Assembly: GCF_000737245.1 (NCBI RefSeq)
Contig: NZ_JPQU01000037.1
Coordinates: 1 to 64,000 of the forward strand
Source: Pseudomonas syringae
Lineage (GTDB): Bacteria > Pseudomonadota > Gammaproteobacteria > Pseudomonadales > Pseudomonadaceae
Direction of reading: 5' to 3'
DNA length: 64,000 nucleotides
This document shows positions 46,096 through 55,045 of this stretch, in pieces (the stretch's first letter is position 1; each line of letters opens with the position of its first letter). The notes under the pieces are model-generated. The model had not been told where the DNA came from. It searched no databases and saw nothing but the letters and a program-made list of their open reading frames with translations. The position numbers and the translations under genes were made by a program.

Positions 46096-47181
46096 ATGAA
46101 TTTCACTGAAGGTTTTGAATCGGTCAGCGTCAATCAGGTATGCAAGGATTACGGCAGCCTCAAGGCGCTCAATAACGTAAGCCTCAAGGTCGAGGCTGGC
46201 GAGTTCATGTCCCTGCTCGGCCCTTCCGGTTCGGGCAAAACAACTTTGTTGAGCATCCTGGGCGGTTTCATCCGGGTCAGTTCCGGCAGCATTTATTTCG
46301 GCGAACGCGACGTCACGTTAATGCCGCCGCACAAGCGTGAGATCGGCGTGGTGTTCCAGAACTACGCGCTGTTCCCGCATATGACGGTGGGCGAAAACGT
46401 GGCCTTCCCACTGCGCGCCCGAGGTGAAAACGCAGCCAAAAGCCGGGATCGGGTCAAACAGGCACTGGCGACGGTCGAGCTGAGCGGTTATGAAAACCGC
46501 TCAATCGCGGCACTGTCCGGCGGTCAGCGCCAGCGTGTGGCACTGGCCCGGGCGATTGTCTTTGAGCCCAAGTTGATCCTGATGGACGAACCGCTTTCGG
46601 CGCTGGACAAACAGCTGCGCGAAACCATGCAGATCGAGCTGCGCGCCCTGCACAAACGCCTGGGCGCGACCATGATCTACGTGACCCACGACCAGCGTGA
46701 AGCCCTGACCATGAGCGACCGCATTGCGATCATGCGTGGCGGTCAGCTGGTGCAAGTCGATACCCCGCGTCGTCTGCACGATCATCCGTCCGATGACTTC
46801 GTCGCCAGCTTCATCGGCGAAAGCACTCTGGTCCCACTGCAACGCGGCGACAACGGCCTGACCCTGGGCAAAACCGCGCTGCGCACCACCCGGCCGATTC
46901 CGCCATCCGGTGATGTCTTCCTGGCTCTGCAATCGGAAAAACTGCTGCTGGACAACCCGGCTTCAGGCCCGGAATGGAACCGCCTGAGCGGACGCGTTGC
47001 CGACATCGTGTTCCAGGGCGAAAGTCTCAAGGTGTTCGTCGACCTGGACGGCGGTCCCACTGTCAGCCTGCGCCAGCCAAGCCACCACGAAGGCAACCTC
47101 AGCCTGCCGCCGATTGGCTCGCCGATGCTGATGCGCCTGCATCCGGAAGACACGATTGTGGTGCCCAGGGCGGTGGTTTAA
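46096..47181 (+). CDS. Polyamine-type ABC transporter ATPase (PotA class)
   Basis: ATPase of 361 residues. Walker A LLGPSGSGKTTLL, signature LSGGQRQRVALARAI, Walker B LILMDEPLSALD and switch His in YVTHDQREALT are intact. A C-terminal TOBE domain (about 270-360) with VFLALQSEKLLLD and LMRLHPEDTIVV regulates import in this class. The ATG is preceded by caggagatgcttc; the open frame extends 22 codons upstream without sense. It powers the two permeases, from which it is separated by gabD, an unusual interleaving of transport and catabolic genes. Confidence 0.93.
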   Translation: MNFTEGFESVSVNQVCKDYGSLKALNNVSLKVEAGEFMSLLGPSGSGKTTLLSILGGFIRVSSGSIYFGERDVTLMPPHKREIGVVFQNYALFPHMTVGENVAFPLRARGENAAKSRDRVKQALATVELSGYENRSIAALSGGQRQRVALARAIVFEPKLILMDEPLSALDKQLRETMQIELRALHKRLGATMIYVTHDQREALTMSDRIAIMRGGQLVQVDTPRRLHDHPSDDFVASFIGESTLVPLQRGDNGLTLGKTALRTTRPIPPSGDVFLALQSEKLLLDNPASGPEWNRLSGRVADIVFQGESLKVFVDLDGGPTVSLRQPSHHEGNLSLPPIGSPMLMRLHPEDTIVVPRAVV

Positions 47182-47203
47182 GAGATCACATCCATCCATA
47201 ACC

Positions 47204-47297
47204 TGTGGGAGCGAATTCATTCGCGAAGACGGATTTCCCAACGATAGAGATCGTGTCGGATTTACGGCCCATTTCGCGAATGAATTCGCTCCCACAG
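47204..47297. repeat. REPIN of a third core type
   Basis: gtgggagcgaattcattcgc and its inverted complement gcgaatgaattcgctcccac. The core carries gaattc in place of the usual cttgc. Confidence 0.9.
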
Positions 47298-47469
47298 GAT
47301 TTGCGCTCTACTCGGGATTCCCGGCAACACCCCCACAGCGAAATATTCCGTAACCTCCCCCTAAAACAGTCGATCACAGCACTGACCCGGGCAACTTCAG
47401 TGCTTGTGGTTTCGGCCAGTGCTTATCCTGATCACATCACCAGCCACCCCGGCGTTCACGGAGATTGAG

Positions 47470-48759
47470 ATGAATTCTGCACTGACTGAAAATCAACGCC
47501 TGCTCGCCCTGCGCGAGCAACACATCCCACGCGGCATCATTACTGCCCACCCGGTTGTCGCGGCACGTGCTGAAGGTGCACAGCTGTGGGATGTGGACGG
47601 CAAGCGCTATCTGGACTTCGTCGGTGGCATTGGCGTGCTCAATGTCGGCCACAACCACCCTCGCGTCGTTGAAGCAGTGCGCCGCCAGGTCGGTGAAATT
47701 TCCCACGCCAGCTTCCAGGTCGTGGCTTACGAAAGCTACATCAACGTTGCCGCGCGCCTGAACAAAATGATCGGCGGCGATGAGCACTACAAAAGCGTGC
47801 TGTTCACCTCGGGTGCCGAAGCGGTGGAGAACGCGATCAAGATCGCCCGTGGCCATACCAATCGCACGGCGGTGATCTCGTTTCGAGGTGGTTTCCATGG
47901 CCGGACCCTGCTGGGCGTCACGCTGACCGGCATGAGCCAGCCCTATAAACAGAACTTCGGACCCTTCCCCGCCGAGATCTATCACGCCACCTACCCGAAC
48001 GCTTATCGCGGTGTCAGCAGTGACGACGCATTGGCCGAGCTGGATGAACTATTCGCCACCGATGTCGCCCCCGATCGCGTCGCTGCCATCATCATCGAGC
48101 CGGTACAAGGCGACGGCGGCTTCATCGCGGCACCCAAGGAATTCCTCCAAGCCCTGCGCGAACGCTGCACACAACACGGCATAGTGCTGATCCTCGATGA
48201 AATCCAGGCAGGTTTCGGCCGTACCGGCACGATGTTCGGCTTCGAGCATGCGGGCATCCAGCCTGATCTGGTCACTGTTGCGAAGAGCCTGGCCGGCGGT
48301 ATGCCTCTGTCGGCAGTGGTCGGCCGTGCGCAGATCATGGACGCGCCGACGCCTGGCGGCCTGGGCGGCACTTATGGCGGCAATGCGGTGGCTTGTGCTG
48401 CAGCGCTGGCGGTCATGGACCTGTTCGAAGAGCAGGATCTGCTGAACGAAGGCGAGACACTGGCCGCGCAACTGCGCGAAGGTCTGCTGGCCTTGCAGAA
48501 ACGTTACCCGCGCATCGGCGATGTGCGAGGCCTGGGCTTCATGCTGGCCATCGAAATGGTCGCTGATGACAGCAAACAAAGCCCGGATGCCGCCCTTGCG
48601 CAGAAGGTCATCGACGAAGCGCGCAATGCCGGCCTGCTGGTGATCAAGTGCGGCGTGTACCGCAACGTGGTGCGCTTTTTGGCACCGCTGGTAACCACCA
48701 GAGAACAGGTGGCAGAAGCCTTGCAGATGCTCGACACCGCGCTGGCCGCCGCCTGCTGA
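47470..48759 (+). CDS. gabT: 4-aminobutyrate aminotransferase-like class III aminotransferase
   Basis: PLP enzyme of 429 residues. It resembles GabT from VPRG-like HIPRGIITAHPVVAARAEGAQLWDVDG onward. The cofactor-site segments are SGAEAVENAIKIAR, the Asp motif ILDEIQAGFGRTGTMF, and the PLP Lys in TVAKSLAGGMPLS. It transfers the amino group of GABA or another omega-amine to 2-oxoglutarate, giving the semialdehyde that the GabD-type enzyme oxidises. The exact substrate could also be 5-aminovalerate or putrescine-derived. Start ATG after cacggagattgag. Followed by a strong hairpin. Confidence 0.88.
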   Translation: MNSALTENQRLLALREQHIPRGIITAHPVVAARAEGAQLWDVDGKRYLDFVGGIGVLNVGHNHPRVVEAVRRQVGEISHASFQVVAYESYINVAARLNKMIGGDEHYKSVLFTSGAEAVENAIKIARGHTNRTAVISFRGGFHGRTLLGVTLTGMSQPYKQNFGPFPAEIYHATYPNAYRGVSSDDALAELDELFATDVAPDRVAAIIIEPVQGDGGFIAAPKEFLQALRERCTQHGIVLILDEIQAGFGRTGTMFGFEHAGIQPDLVTVAKSLAGGMPLSAVVGRAQIMDAPTPGGLGGTYGGNAVACAAALAVMDLFEEQDLLNEGETLAAQLREGLLALQKRYPRIGDVRGLGFMLAIEMVADDSKQSPDAALAQKVIDEARNAGLLVIKCGVYRNVVRFLAPLVTTREQVAEALQMLDTALAAAC

Positions 48760-48781
48760 GACCACGCGTCGCAATGCATGC

Positions 48782-48818
48782 GCCCGGGCTGCTGAACCAG
48801 CAGTGCCGGGCTGCAAAA
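48782..48818 (+). terminator. Hairpin after gabT
   Basis: gcccgg-gctgctg-aac-cagcag-tg-ccgggc, then tgcaaaaaagg. Strong stem, poor T run. It may separate gabT from the HAD-like gene only partly. Confidence 0.5.
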
Positions 48819-48870
48819 AAGGCATGGCTGGATCATGACGGAACCGATACGTGCAACTCAGGAGCTAATC

Positions 48871-49557
48871 ATGAAAGTCACCCAGTACAAGGCATTGGGT
48901 TTTTCCTTTGGAACACTGGTTGATCGAGAACGGGGCATTCTTGAAGGTCTTCGACCACTGGCAGTGCAAGGCAATCCGACCATCACTGACGAACAGTTGC
49001 TCAACACTTATCGAAGCGTCGCCCAGGACCTGAGCAGCAGTCCAGCCATGGCTAGCCCCACCGCTTTTCATGGCCAGCTGTACCAACGTGTGGCTCACCA
49101 ATTGCATACCATTGCGGATTGGGATCAGAGTGTTGCTTTCAGTAGCTCCTCTGCCCAATGGCCCATATTCGAGGATGTCCCAGGTGCATTGCAGTACCTG
49201 AGCAAGTTTTACCGATTGATACTGATTGCTCCACCTCAGGGTATCGATGTGCGCTCGTTGACCAGCCGGCTGCCGGTGGCGTTCGACGCCGTCATCGAAC
49301 CCAGCAGCGACGATTGGCACACCAGCCTCGACGCTGCGTTACTGGACCTTGAGCTGGAGCGATCGGAACTGTTACCGGTGCGTAGTACCGAAACGGATGA
49401 CCCGTGGAACGAGCGGGTGGATTTTCCGGTATGTACGTTACGACGGGGTCATAGCCAGCCGTGGAATCACTCACCACAGGCACTGGACGGCAAGCGCTGT
49501 GAATACGCAAGCCTGGCAGACCTCGCCCACGCCCATCAAAAAGCGCTGCACGCCTGA
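48871..49557 (+). CDS. HAD-fold protein lacking the catalytic aspartate
   Basis: Protein of 228 residues. Its start, KALGFSFGTLVDRERGIL, lines up with KALTFDVVGTLIDFEAGIL of the HAD dehalogenase encoded at 53115-53819. The nucleophile motif DxxGT has become SF-GT and one residue is missing, so the Asp that forms the covalent intermediate is absent. Motifs II and III (ser/thr after a strand; Lys before Pro-Asp-Pro) are also unrecognisable. It is therefore a likely pseudoenzyme, or a decaying paralogue. The ATG follows caggagctaatc. Base use looks similar to the neighbouring genes and the frame is intact over its full length, which favours retention of some non-catalytic role. Confidence 0.75.
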   Translation: MKVTQYKALGFSFGTLVDRERGILEGLRPLAVQGNPTITDEQLLNTYRSVAQDLSSSPAMASPTAFHGQLYQRVAHQLHTIADWDQSVAFSSSSAQWPIFEDVPGALQYLSKFYRLILIAPPQGIDVRSLTSRLPVAFDAVIEPSSDDWHTSLDAALLDLELERSELLPVRSTETDDPWNERVDFPVCTLRRGHSQPWNHSPQALDGKRCEYASLADLAHAHQKALHA

Positions 49558-49595
49558 CGCGTGAAGCCAGGACTTTGAACTGCGAGGATTGAACC

Positions 49596-50087
49596 ATGGA
49601 CGCTGCAACCAAGCTTGATCGTATCGATATCAATATCCTGGTCCAATTGCAGAAAGACGGGCGAATGACCAACGTCAGCCTCGCCGAAGCCGTTGGCCTG
49701 TCCCCCAGTCCTTGCTTGCAACGGGTCAAACGTCTTGAGTCCGCCGGTTATATCAGTGGTTACGAAGCCCACGTCAACCTGGCCAAATTTGCCAACTCGG
49801 TGACGGTGTTCACCGAAGTCACACTCTCGGACCACAAACGCGGCGACTTTGTGAAGTTCGAATCCAGCATCCGCAACATTGATGAAGTGCTCGAGTGCCA
49901 TTTGATCAGCGGCGGTTATGACTATCTGGTGCGGTTCCTGTGCAGCAGCATTCAGCATTATCAGGAATTGATGGAGTCGATCCTGGATAAGAACATCGGG
50001 ATCGAGAAGTACTTCAGTTACATCGTGATCAAGTCGCCGGTGGTCAAGAGTACGGTGCCGTTGCGGAGTCTGGTTACGGCGGTTTGA
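49596..50087 (+). CDS. Lrp/AsnC family transcriptional regulator
   Basis: Regulator of 163 residues, standard length. Helix-turn-helix in DRIDINILVQLQKDGRMTNVSLAEAVGLSPSPCLQRVKRLE, hinge GYISGYEAHVN, and RAM/ligand domain with LECHLISGGYDYLVRFL. Members respond to amino acids and form octamers. Placed directly after the HAD-like gene at the end of the gab/ABC array, it is the most likely local regulator of that locus. Start ATG after gcgaggattgaacc. Confidence 0.93.
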   Translation: MDAATKLDRIDINILVQLQKDGRMTNVSLAEAVGLSPSPCLQRVKRLESAGYISGYEAHVNLAKFANSVTVFTEVTLSDHKRGDFVKFESSIRNIDEVLECHLISGGYDYLVRFLCSSIQHYQELMESILDKNIGIEKYFSYIVIKSPVVKSTVPLRSLVTAV

Positions 50088-50112
50088 GGTTCGTTTTTCG
50101 TTCTGTTGAGAA

Positions 50113-50957
50113 CATATCCATTTCTTCGGTAACGGCCACTTATTTGGATGCATATCCATTTCTTCGGTAACGGCCACTTATGGTTCCGCTCTTACAGCGG
50201 GTCACTTTTTTCAGACGCCAAAAAAGTAACCAAAAACGCTGTGCCCCACCACTCGGTCCCTCGCCTAGGCTCGGCATACCCGTAATTCGACATTGAGGTG
50301 TGGGGCCGCCGCCAACGGCCATCCATGGCCTGGGGCGGCTTAGCCGGCTCCCTGCCGGCTTGCCCCACACCTCAACATCGAATTCCGGCCAGCGTGGTTT
50401 GACGGGGCGCCAAGATCAAAATCAAAAGCGCGCGAGGCGGCCTGATAGCCGACCTGCTTGTGCGGGCAGACCGCGTTTCTTTGTTGGAGCGAGGCTTGCC
50501 CGCGAATCACTCGACGCAGTGATTCGGACACACCGCGTTCTCGTTCATCGCGAGCAAGCTCGGCTCCTACAGCTAGTCATCGATTCCGTAGGAGCGAGCT
50601 TGCTCGCGAAAGCAGTGGTGCAGACGACAAATATAGCGGGGTAAGTTCAAACAACCAGGCCGGCTCTCAGGCCGCCGAGCTTTTGATTTTGATCTTGGCG
50701 CCCCGTCAAACCACGCTGGCCGTAATCCGATTTTGATTCGGCGGGCAAACCTGCATGGATGCCGGCTTAGCCGCCCCAGGCCATGGATGGCCCTTCGCGG
50801 CGGCCCGCCGAATCAATGTCGGATTACGGGCATGCCGAGCACCAGCGAGGGACCGAGTGGTGGGGCAAGAGCGCTTTGGTTACTTTCGCGCTTTTCGAAA
50901 GTGACCCGCTGTAAAAGCGGAACCCTAAGCAGCCGTTACCGCAGCAACGGATAGATA
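50113..50957. repeat. Long inverted-repeat intergenic element, copy B (complete)
   Basis: Two facing arms of about 350 bases surround a REP core (50480-50610). From the outside in, each arm has ttcttcggtaacggc or gttgctgcggtaacggctgc, ccgcttttacagcgggtcac, gtggtggggcaagagcg/complement, a long hairpin, and ggcgccccgtcaaaccacgc. The hairpin stems are aattcga-NN-ttgaggtgtggggc (50281-50306 with 50362-50388) and gtaatccga-NN-ttgattcggcgggc (50720-50746 with 50803-50830). The left end repeats catatccatttcttcggtaa twice (50113, 50151). No gene can be supported in the 900 bases between the Lrp and cupin genes. Confidence 0.85.
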
Positions 50958-50988
50958 CCCAAAACCAACACCTATACCAACCAACCCA

Positions 50989-51699
50989 TCAAGAAACAAT
51001 GCAATAAACCTTACGCACCGTCTCTTCACTGCTCCACGCCGTAGTCGCGCCAGCCGGCACCACCACCACTTCCCCCGCACCCACACGACAAGCCGGCCCT
51101 TCCTCAGGCGTCAGCGTGACCGCCCCTTCCAGGATAAACATCAGCTCGCTATAGCTCGGTTCGACCGCCTTGCGAGCATACGCCTCGCATTGCCACAGAC
51201 CGATTCGCAGATTGGCGCAGGCGAACAACTCTTCACTCCAGGCCCTGGGTGATGGAGTCAGCAGCACATTGGCAGCAGGCGGATTGCACGCCTGCAACGT
51301 CCTGGAAAAGTCGATCTTCAACGGTCGGGTCGGCATATCCTTGCTCCGCGCCAGGCCAGGAAATGCCATGAATAACCGCCGCAGTGTCCCGCGATGGTGC
51401 CAGCGGATCGGGATACCACTGGGTACCACGAAGCAATCGCCGGCCGTAAGGTCCAGCCGATAATCTTCGCCCTGCAACGTCAGCCCACCCGCCTCGACAA
51501 TACCCAGCTCGACCCACGGAAAATCATCGATCAACAGATTCGCCCCCACACTTTCGCTGCTGCCAACCGCATAGCTCTGGACCGGATCGTGAAAGTGCAC
51601 AGTTCGACCCGCCGCCAGTGGATCGTTGCGCAAGGCAAAGGCCGCCTGGGGCAATTGGCGGTCCGTGAAAGGGTTTGAGTAATGCAATATCTCAGGCAT
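50989..51699 (-). CDS. Bicupin protein
   Basis: Soluble protein of 236 residues with two cupin halves. The first (about 50-110) reads VELGIVEAGGLTLQGEDYRLDLTAGDCFVVPSG; the second (about 165-232) reads SELMFILEGAVTLTPEEGP and VGAGEVVVVPAGATTAWSSEETVRKVYCIV, like cupin_3/DUF861. Classical metal His positions are mostly missing in both halves, so it may bind a small ligand instead of catalysing. It starts 14 bases after the FAD oxidoreductase gene on the same strand, so it probably serves the same amine-oxidation pathway. Function unknown. Confidence 0.75.
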   Translation of the reverse strand: MPEILHYSNPFTDRQLPQAAFALRNDPLAAGRTVHFHDPVQSYAVGSSESVGANLLIDDFPWVELGIVEAGGLTLQGEDYRLDLTAGDCFVVPSGIPIRWHHRGTLRRLFMAFPGLARSKDMPTRPLKIDFSRTLQACNPPAANVLLTPSPRAWSEELFACANLRIGLWQCEAYARKAVEPSYSELMFILEGAVTLTPEEGPACRVGAGEVVVVPAGATTAWSSEETVRKVYCIVS

Positions 51700-51713
51700 G
51701 GATTAACGCTCGC

Positions 51714-52997
51714 TCATCGGCCGATGACATCAAGGAATTGCTGCCACCCCGCCGCCAGACGAACGCCTGGTGCGCGGAAAGCATGCATGGGAATAGGGTT
51801 GAACTTATCACCGCAGAGCAGGCCCAGATCGACCTTTTCTCCTGCGGTCATTCTCGACAATCGCTCACCCATCAAGGTCGACATGGCGACCCCGCCGCCG
51901 TTGTAGCCGATGGCGTAGAAGCTGCGCTCGTCGAGCTGTCCAGCGTGGGGCAGATAATCCAGGGTCATGGCCACCAGACCTGACCAGCGATAGTCGAGTT
52001 TGTAATCGCGCAGGACGGGAAACACCTCGCCCATGCTGCGTTGCAATGTGCGGAAGGCGCTCTCGGAGTCGTTCTTGCCGAAGGCTCCACGGCCACCGAA
52101 GATCAGTCGATCACCCACCACTCGGAACCAGCGCAGCATACGTTTGGTGTCACCGCATACCTGACCGCCCGGCATAATTTTCGCCAGCACCTCGGCTGGC
52201 AGCGGCTGGGTTGCGATGATCGCGCTACGGAATGGAATCAGCCGACGATGCAAGGTATCGGTGGCCTTGGTCTGGTCGGAATAACCATTGGTGGCGTAGA
52301 TCACCTGCCGGGCACTGATTCGCCCCTGAGGCGTCTGCACGATGACTCGGCCACCCTCGTTGCGCACATGTTCGGCGGGGCTGTTGATGAACAGTTTCAC
52401 GCCACGATCGCTCAGGCTTTGAGCCATGCCCCGTGCGTAGTTGAGCGGATGAATACCGCCGGCTTTAGGAGTCAACAGACCGCCTTTGAAAATCGTAGAG
52501 CCGGTCATTTCCCGGACCTGCTCGGCACTGATCATCACCGAGGATTCGCCACCGGTTTCCCGCTTGATCCAGTTCGCGGTGGACTCCAGCCCGCTCAGCG
52601 CATGCACGTTGTGGGCTGCGGCGATGTGCCCTCCCATATGCAAGCGCGCTTCGCTCAGACCCAGGGTCTCAACCATTTCCACCACGCTGTCTACTGCCGC
52701 GTAACCGGTGCGGTACATCTGCAACGCGGTGTCACGACCAAAGCGCGCCATGAGGGTCGGGAAGCCGACTCGAAACTTGGGCGAAACCACACCGCCGTTA
52801 CGCCCGCTGGCGCCCCAGGCCAGGGTGTGAGCCTCAAGGATCAGCGGCTCGCGACCACTCGACGCGATATGGTGAGCGGCCGATAGACCGGTGTAACCCG
52901 CGCCGATGATCACCACGTCGCACTGGCGATCACCTTCCAGCGATTGCAGTGCGGGGGAAAGTTGGGCGGTCGCCGCCCACAAGCTCTGCACAGTCAT
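51714..52997 (-). CDS. FAD-dependent amine oxidase of the DAO/PuuB type
   Basis: Flavoenzyme of 427 residues. The dinucleotide site VVIIGAGYTGLSAAHHIASSG near residue 30, the ATG-like motif WGASGRNGGVVSPKF, and the C-terminal FAD contact YAIGYNGGGVAMSTLMGE identify the glycine/D-amino-acid oxidase superfamily, closest in pattern to gamma-glutamylputrescine oxidase. It should oxidise a secondary or primary amine to an imine/aldehyde. That fits the aldehyde dehydrogenase and HAD genes in the same region. Start taken at ATG (MTVQSL); an ATG three codons upstream is equally near a weak ggatg site. Confidence 0.87.
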   Translation of the reverse strand: MTVQSLWAATAQLSPALQSLEGDRQCDVVIIGAGYTGLSAAHHIASSGREPLILEAHTLAWGASGRNGGVVSPKFRVGFPTLMARFGRDTALQMYRTGYAAVDSVVEMVETLGLSEARLHMGGHIAAAHNVHALSGLESTANWIKRETGGESSVMISAEQVREMTGSTIFKGGLLTPKAGGIHPLNYARGMAQSLSDRGVKLFINSPAEHVRNEGGRVIVQTPQGRISARQVIYATNGYSDQTKATDTLHRRLIPFRSAIIATQPLPAEVLAKIMPGGQVCGDTKRMLRWFRVVGDRLIFGGRGAFGKNDSESAFRTLQRSMGEVFPVLRDYKLDYRWSGLVAMTLDYLPHAGQLDERSFYAIGYNGGGVAMSTLMGERLSRMTAGEKVDLGLLCGDKFNPIPMHAFRAPGVRLAAGWQQFLDVIGR

Positions 52998-53114
52998 GGT
53001 CAGCATCCGGCTAAAAAAGAAGTGCGGCGCTCGGGATGAACCAGAGCGCCAGAGTCATTAACGCAGCCACAAGAACAGTCAGCGCAGCTCTCGCAGCAGC
53101 TAGCTAAAGCAGTA

Positions 53115-53819
53115 TCAGCCCAGCTCTTTCTCGACAGCGTCAGCCAGTTGCGCCAGCGAAGTGAAGTGGTAATGCGGTTCGACGCGATCGGATTCCAACG
53201 TGCCGCCGGTGCCTTTTTGTGCAAAACGGCGCTCGATCCAGCAGGTCTGATAACCCAGGCGCATGGCCACGCCAATGTCGTGGTACTGACTCTGGGCTAC
53301 GTGCAGAATGTTTTCGAAGAGAATGCCCTGGGTCGAAAGCACGCCACGGGTGTAGGCGAAGAACTGCGGGTCCGGCTTTTCGAAACGTACATCGTCAACG
53401 GTCACGCGCACATCGAATGGTTCGCCCAGAGTCTTGGCCATGTAATCCAGCGCCCAGATCCGCGAGTTGGTAGTCGCGACCAGTTTGAAATGCTTGTGTA
53501 GACGTTTCAGGGCTTCGACCGAATCCGGGAACGCCGGAAAGTTCTGCACCGCCTGTGCCAGGCCTTTAGCGTATTCATCGTTATCCGGCAGATTCAGTTT
53601 GCTGGCGATCACGTGGTAGCAGCGCTCCAGGTCATCAGGCCACCAGCCAGAGTCAGTCTGCGCACGGGCTTCGCGATAGGCTTTGAGAATGTCGTCATCG
53701 GTATGGGCTTTACCCGCTTCGCCCGCCACTTCCCAAACGTGATTGAGAATGCCGGCTTCGAAATCGATGAGGGTGCCGACGACATCGAACGTCAGGGCTT
53801 TGAATTGCTTGAATGACAT
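53115..53819 (-). CDS. HAD-family hydrolase (haloacid dehalogenase type II-like)
   Basis: Hydrolase of 234 residues with all HAD motifs: nucleophile Asp in LTFDVVGTLID, motif II in VATTNSRI, Lys of motif III in FEKPDPQFF, and acidic motif IV in HVAQSQYHDIGVAMRLG (Asp in HDIG). It contains a helical cap. Annotated relatives are 2-haloacid dehalogenases, but the true substrate in an amine-catabolic setting may be a phosphate ester. It is the intact paralogue of the nucleophile-less protein at 48871-49557. Start ATG after cggagcgcctt. Confidence 0.88.
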   Translation of the reverse strand: MSFKQFKALTFDVVGTLIDFEAGILNHVWEVAGEAGKAHTDDDILKAYREARAQTDSGWWPDDLERCYHVIASKLNLPDNDEYAKGLAQAVQNFPAFPDSVEALKRLHKHFKLVATTNSRIWALDYMAKTLGEPFDVRVTVDDVRFEKPDPQFFAYTRGVLSTQGILFENILHVAQSQYHDIGVAMRLGYQTCWIERRFAQKGTGGTLESDRVEPHYHFTSLAQLADAVEKELG

Positions 53820-53961
53820 AAGGCGCTCCGCAAGATAATTCATGAGGGTAAAGCTATGTGGGTAGGTCCATTATCTGCCCGCCCCCTCGTGAAATATTCC
53901 GTTTTGCGCACACCTCGGAGCATAACCTACGGTTTTTTCACCCTGCACGGCATACCTGTGC

Positions 53962-54909
53962 TCAGGCCCCCAGATCGACCACTGCCGCCAACCCCAGATT
54001 CGGGTAAAGCGCATCGACTTGAGCGATATCGGCGCGCATTTCGGCAATGATCCAATCCCGTACACTTTCCACCACCGGACGCACCGGCCGGTTGACTGGC
54101 GTGACCAGGCAACAGTGTCGAGAACCGACCCGAACCTGATCCGCTGCGGGCACCAGTTCACCTTTGCTCAAGCTGTTGGACACCACATTCAGCCAGCCCA
54201 GCGCTACGCCCTGCCCCAATAACGCAGCCTGCACGACCACCGCGTAATCGGAGAATATCAGCGGGTTTTCCGCACGCTCTGACGCTCCGAAATCCTGTGC
54301 CCAATTGCGATCCTGACTGTCCATGCAGATCAAGGTCGGCGGCAGTTTCTTGCCTGTTCCCTGCAAGACCTGCTTGAGGTATTGCGGCTCGCAGACTGGT
54401 AGGGTTACTTCCGGAATAACCAGGGTTTCCGTGCCTTTCAGGCTGCCTGATTCGATATAGCGCATCCCGAGATCGACATCCACCAAAGGCCCGCCAATCC
54501 TGCCGGACATCAATTGATAACGCATGTCGACAGTGGGAAACCGCTGACTGAAGCGACTCATGCGCGGCATCAGCCAATGGGTGGTGAATGCCGTGGAAAC
54601 CGACAGGGTAACGGTCTCGATCCCCGTGGCACGGGATTCGATTTCGCTGATGGCCGACTCGATGGTGCTGAAGCCTTCCTGTACCCGACGATACAAAATG
54701 CTGCCGCTCTCGGTCAGCCGTGCACCGCCTCGAGTACGCTCGAAAAGCTGGACCCCAAGATGCTCCTCAAGACGGGACAACATCCGGCTGACGGCAGGTT
54801 GGCTGACGCACAATTCATCCGCCGCCCGTGTGAAACTGCCACAGCGTGCGGCCGCCTCGAAGACGAAGAGAGAACTCGAACTGGGGAGCTTGCGACGAAG
54901 GTTAGACAT
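53962..54909 (-). CDS. LysR family transcriptional regulator (GcvA-like)
   Basis: Regulator of 315 residues. The HTH is SFTRAADELCVSQPAVSRMLSRLEEHLGVQLFERT, in the GcvA/AmpR-like branch (LPSSSSLFVFEAAARCGSFTRAA). The effector domain spans about 95-300. It is divergent from the aldehyde dehydrogenase gene and upstream of the HAD, FAD oxidase and cupin genes on its own strand, so it is well placed to control both groups. The inducer is not evident. Confidence 0.92.
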   Translation of the reverse strand: MSNLRRKLPSSSSLFVFEAAARCGSFTRAADELCVSQPAVSRMLSRLEEHLGVQLFERTRGGARLTESGSILYRRVQEGFSTIESAISEIESRATGIETVTLSVSTAFTTHWLMPRMSRFSQRFPTVDMRYQLMSGRIGGPLVDVDLGMRYIESGSLKGTETLVIPEVTLPVCEPQYLKQVLQGTGKKLPPTLICMDSQDRNWAQDFGASERAENPLIFSDYAVVVQAALLGQGVALGWLNVVSNSLSKGELVPAADQVRVGSRHCCLVTPVNRPVRPVVESVRDWIIAEMRADIAQVDALYPNLGLAAVVDLGA

Positions 54910-55045
54910 GATCTGAGCTTATGCCTGACGCAACTATTAGTAAATTGCCGGATGCAAAAAACCGGGCCTATTCTTGCGAGCGAATCCTTGCACTTCATTC
55001 TCCCGGCACTTTCCCTCCTGTGCCCGCCTGATGAGAACTTGCCTG

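Noticed and set aside
50140..50954. Two similar open frames in the arms of repeat copy B (minus 50140-50370, plus 50733-50954), both ending in a VTRCKSGT-type sequence
   Set aside because: Their likeness follows from the inverted DNA repeat; they cross the paired stem, lack ribosome sites, and the variable stem breaks the protein similarity. Frames like these are common artefacts in Pseudomonas repeats.
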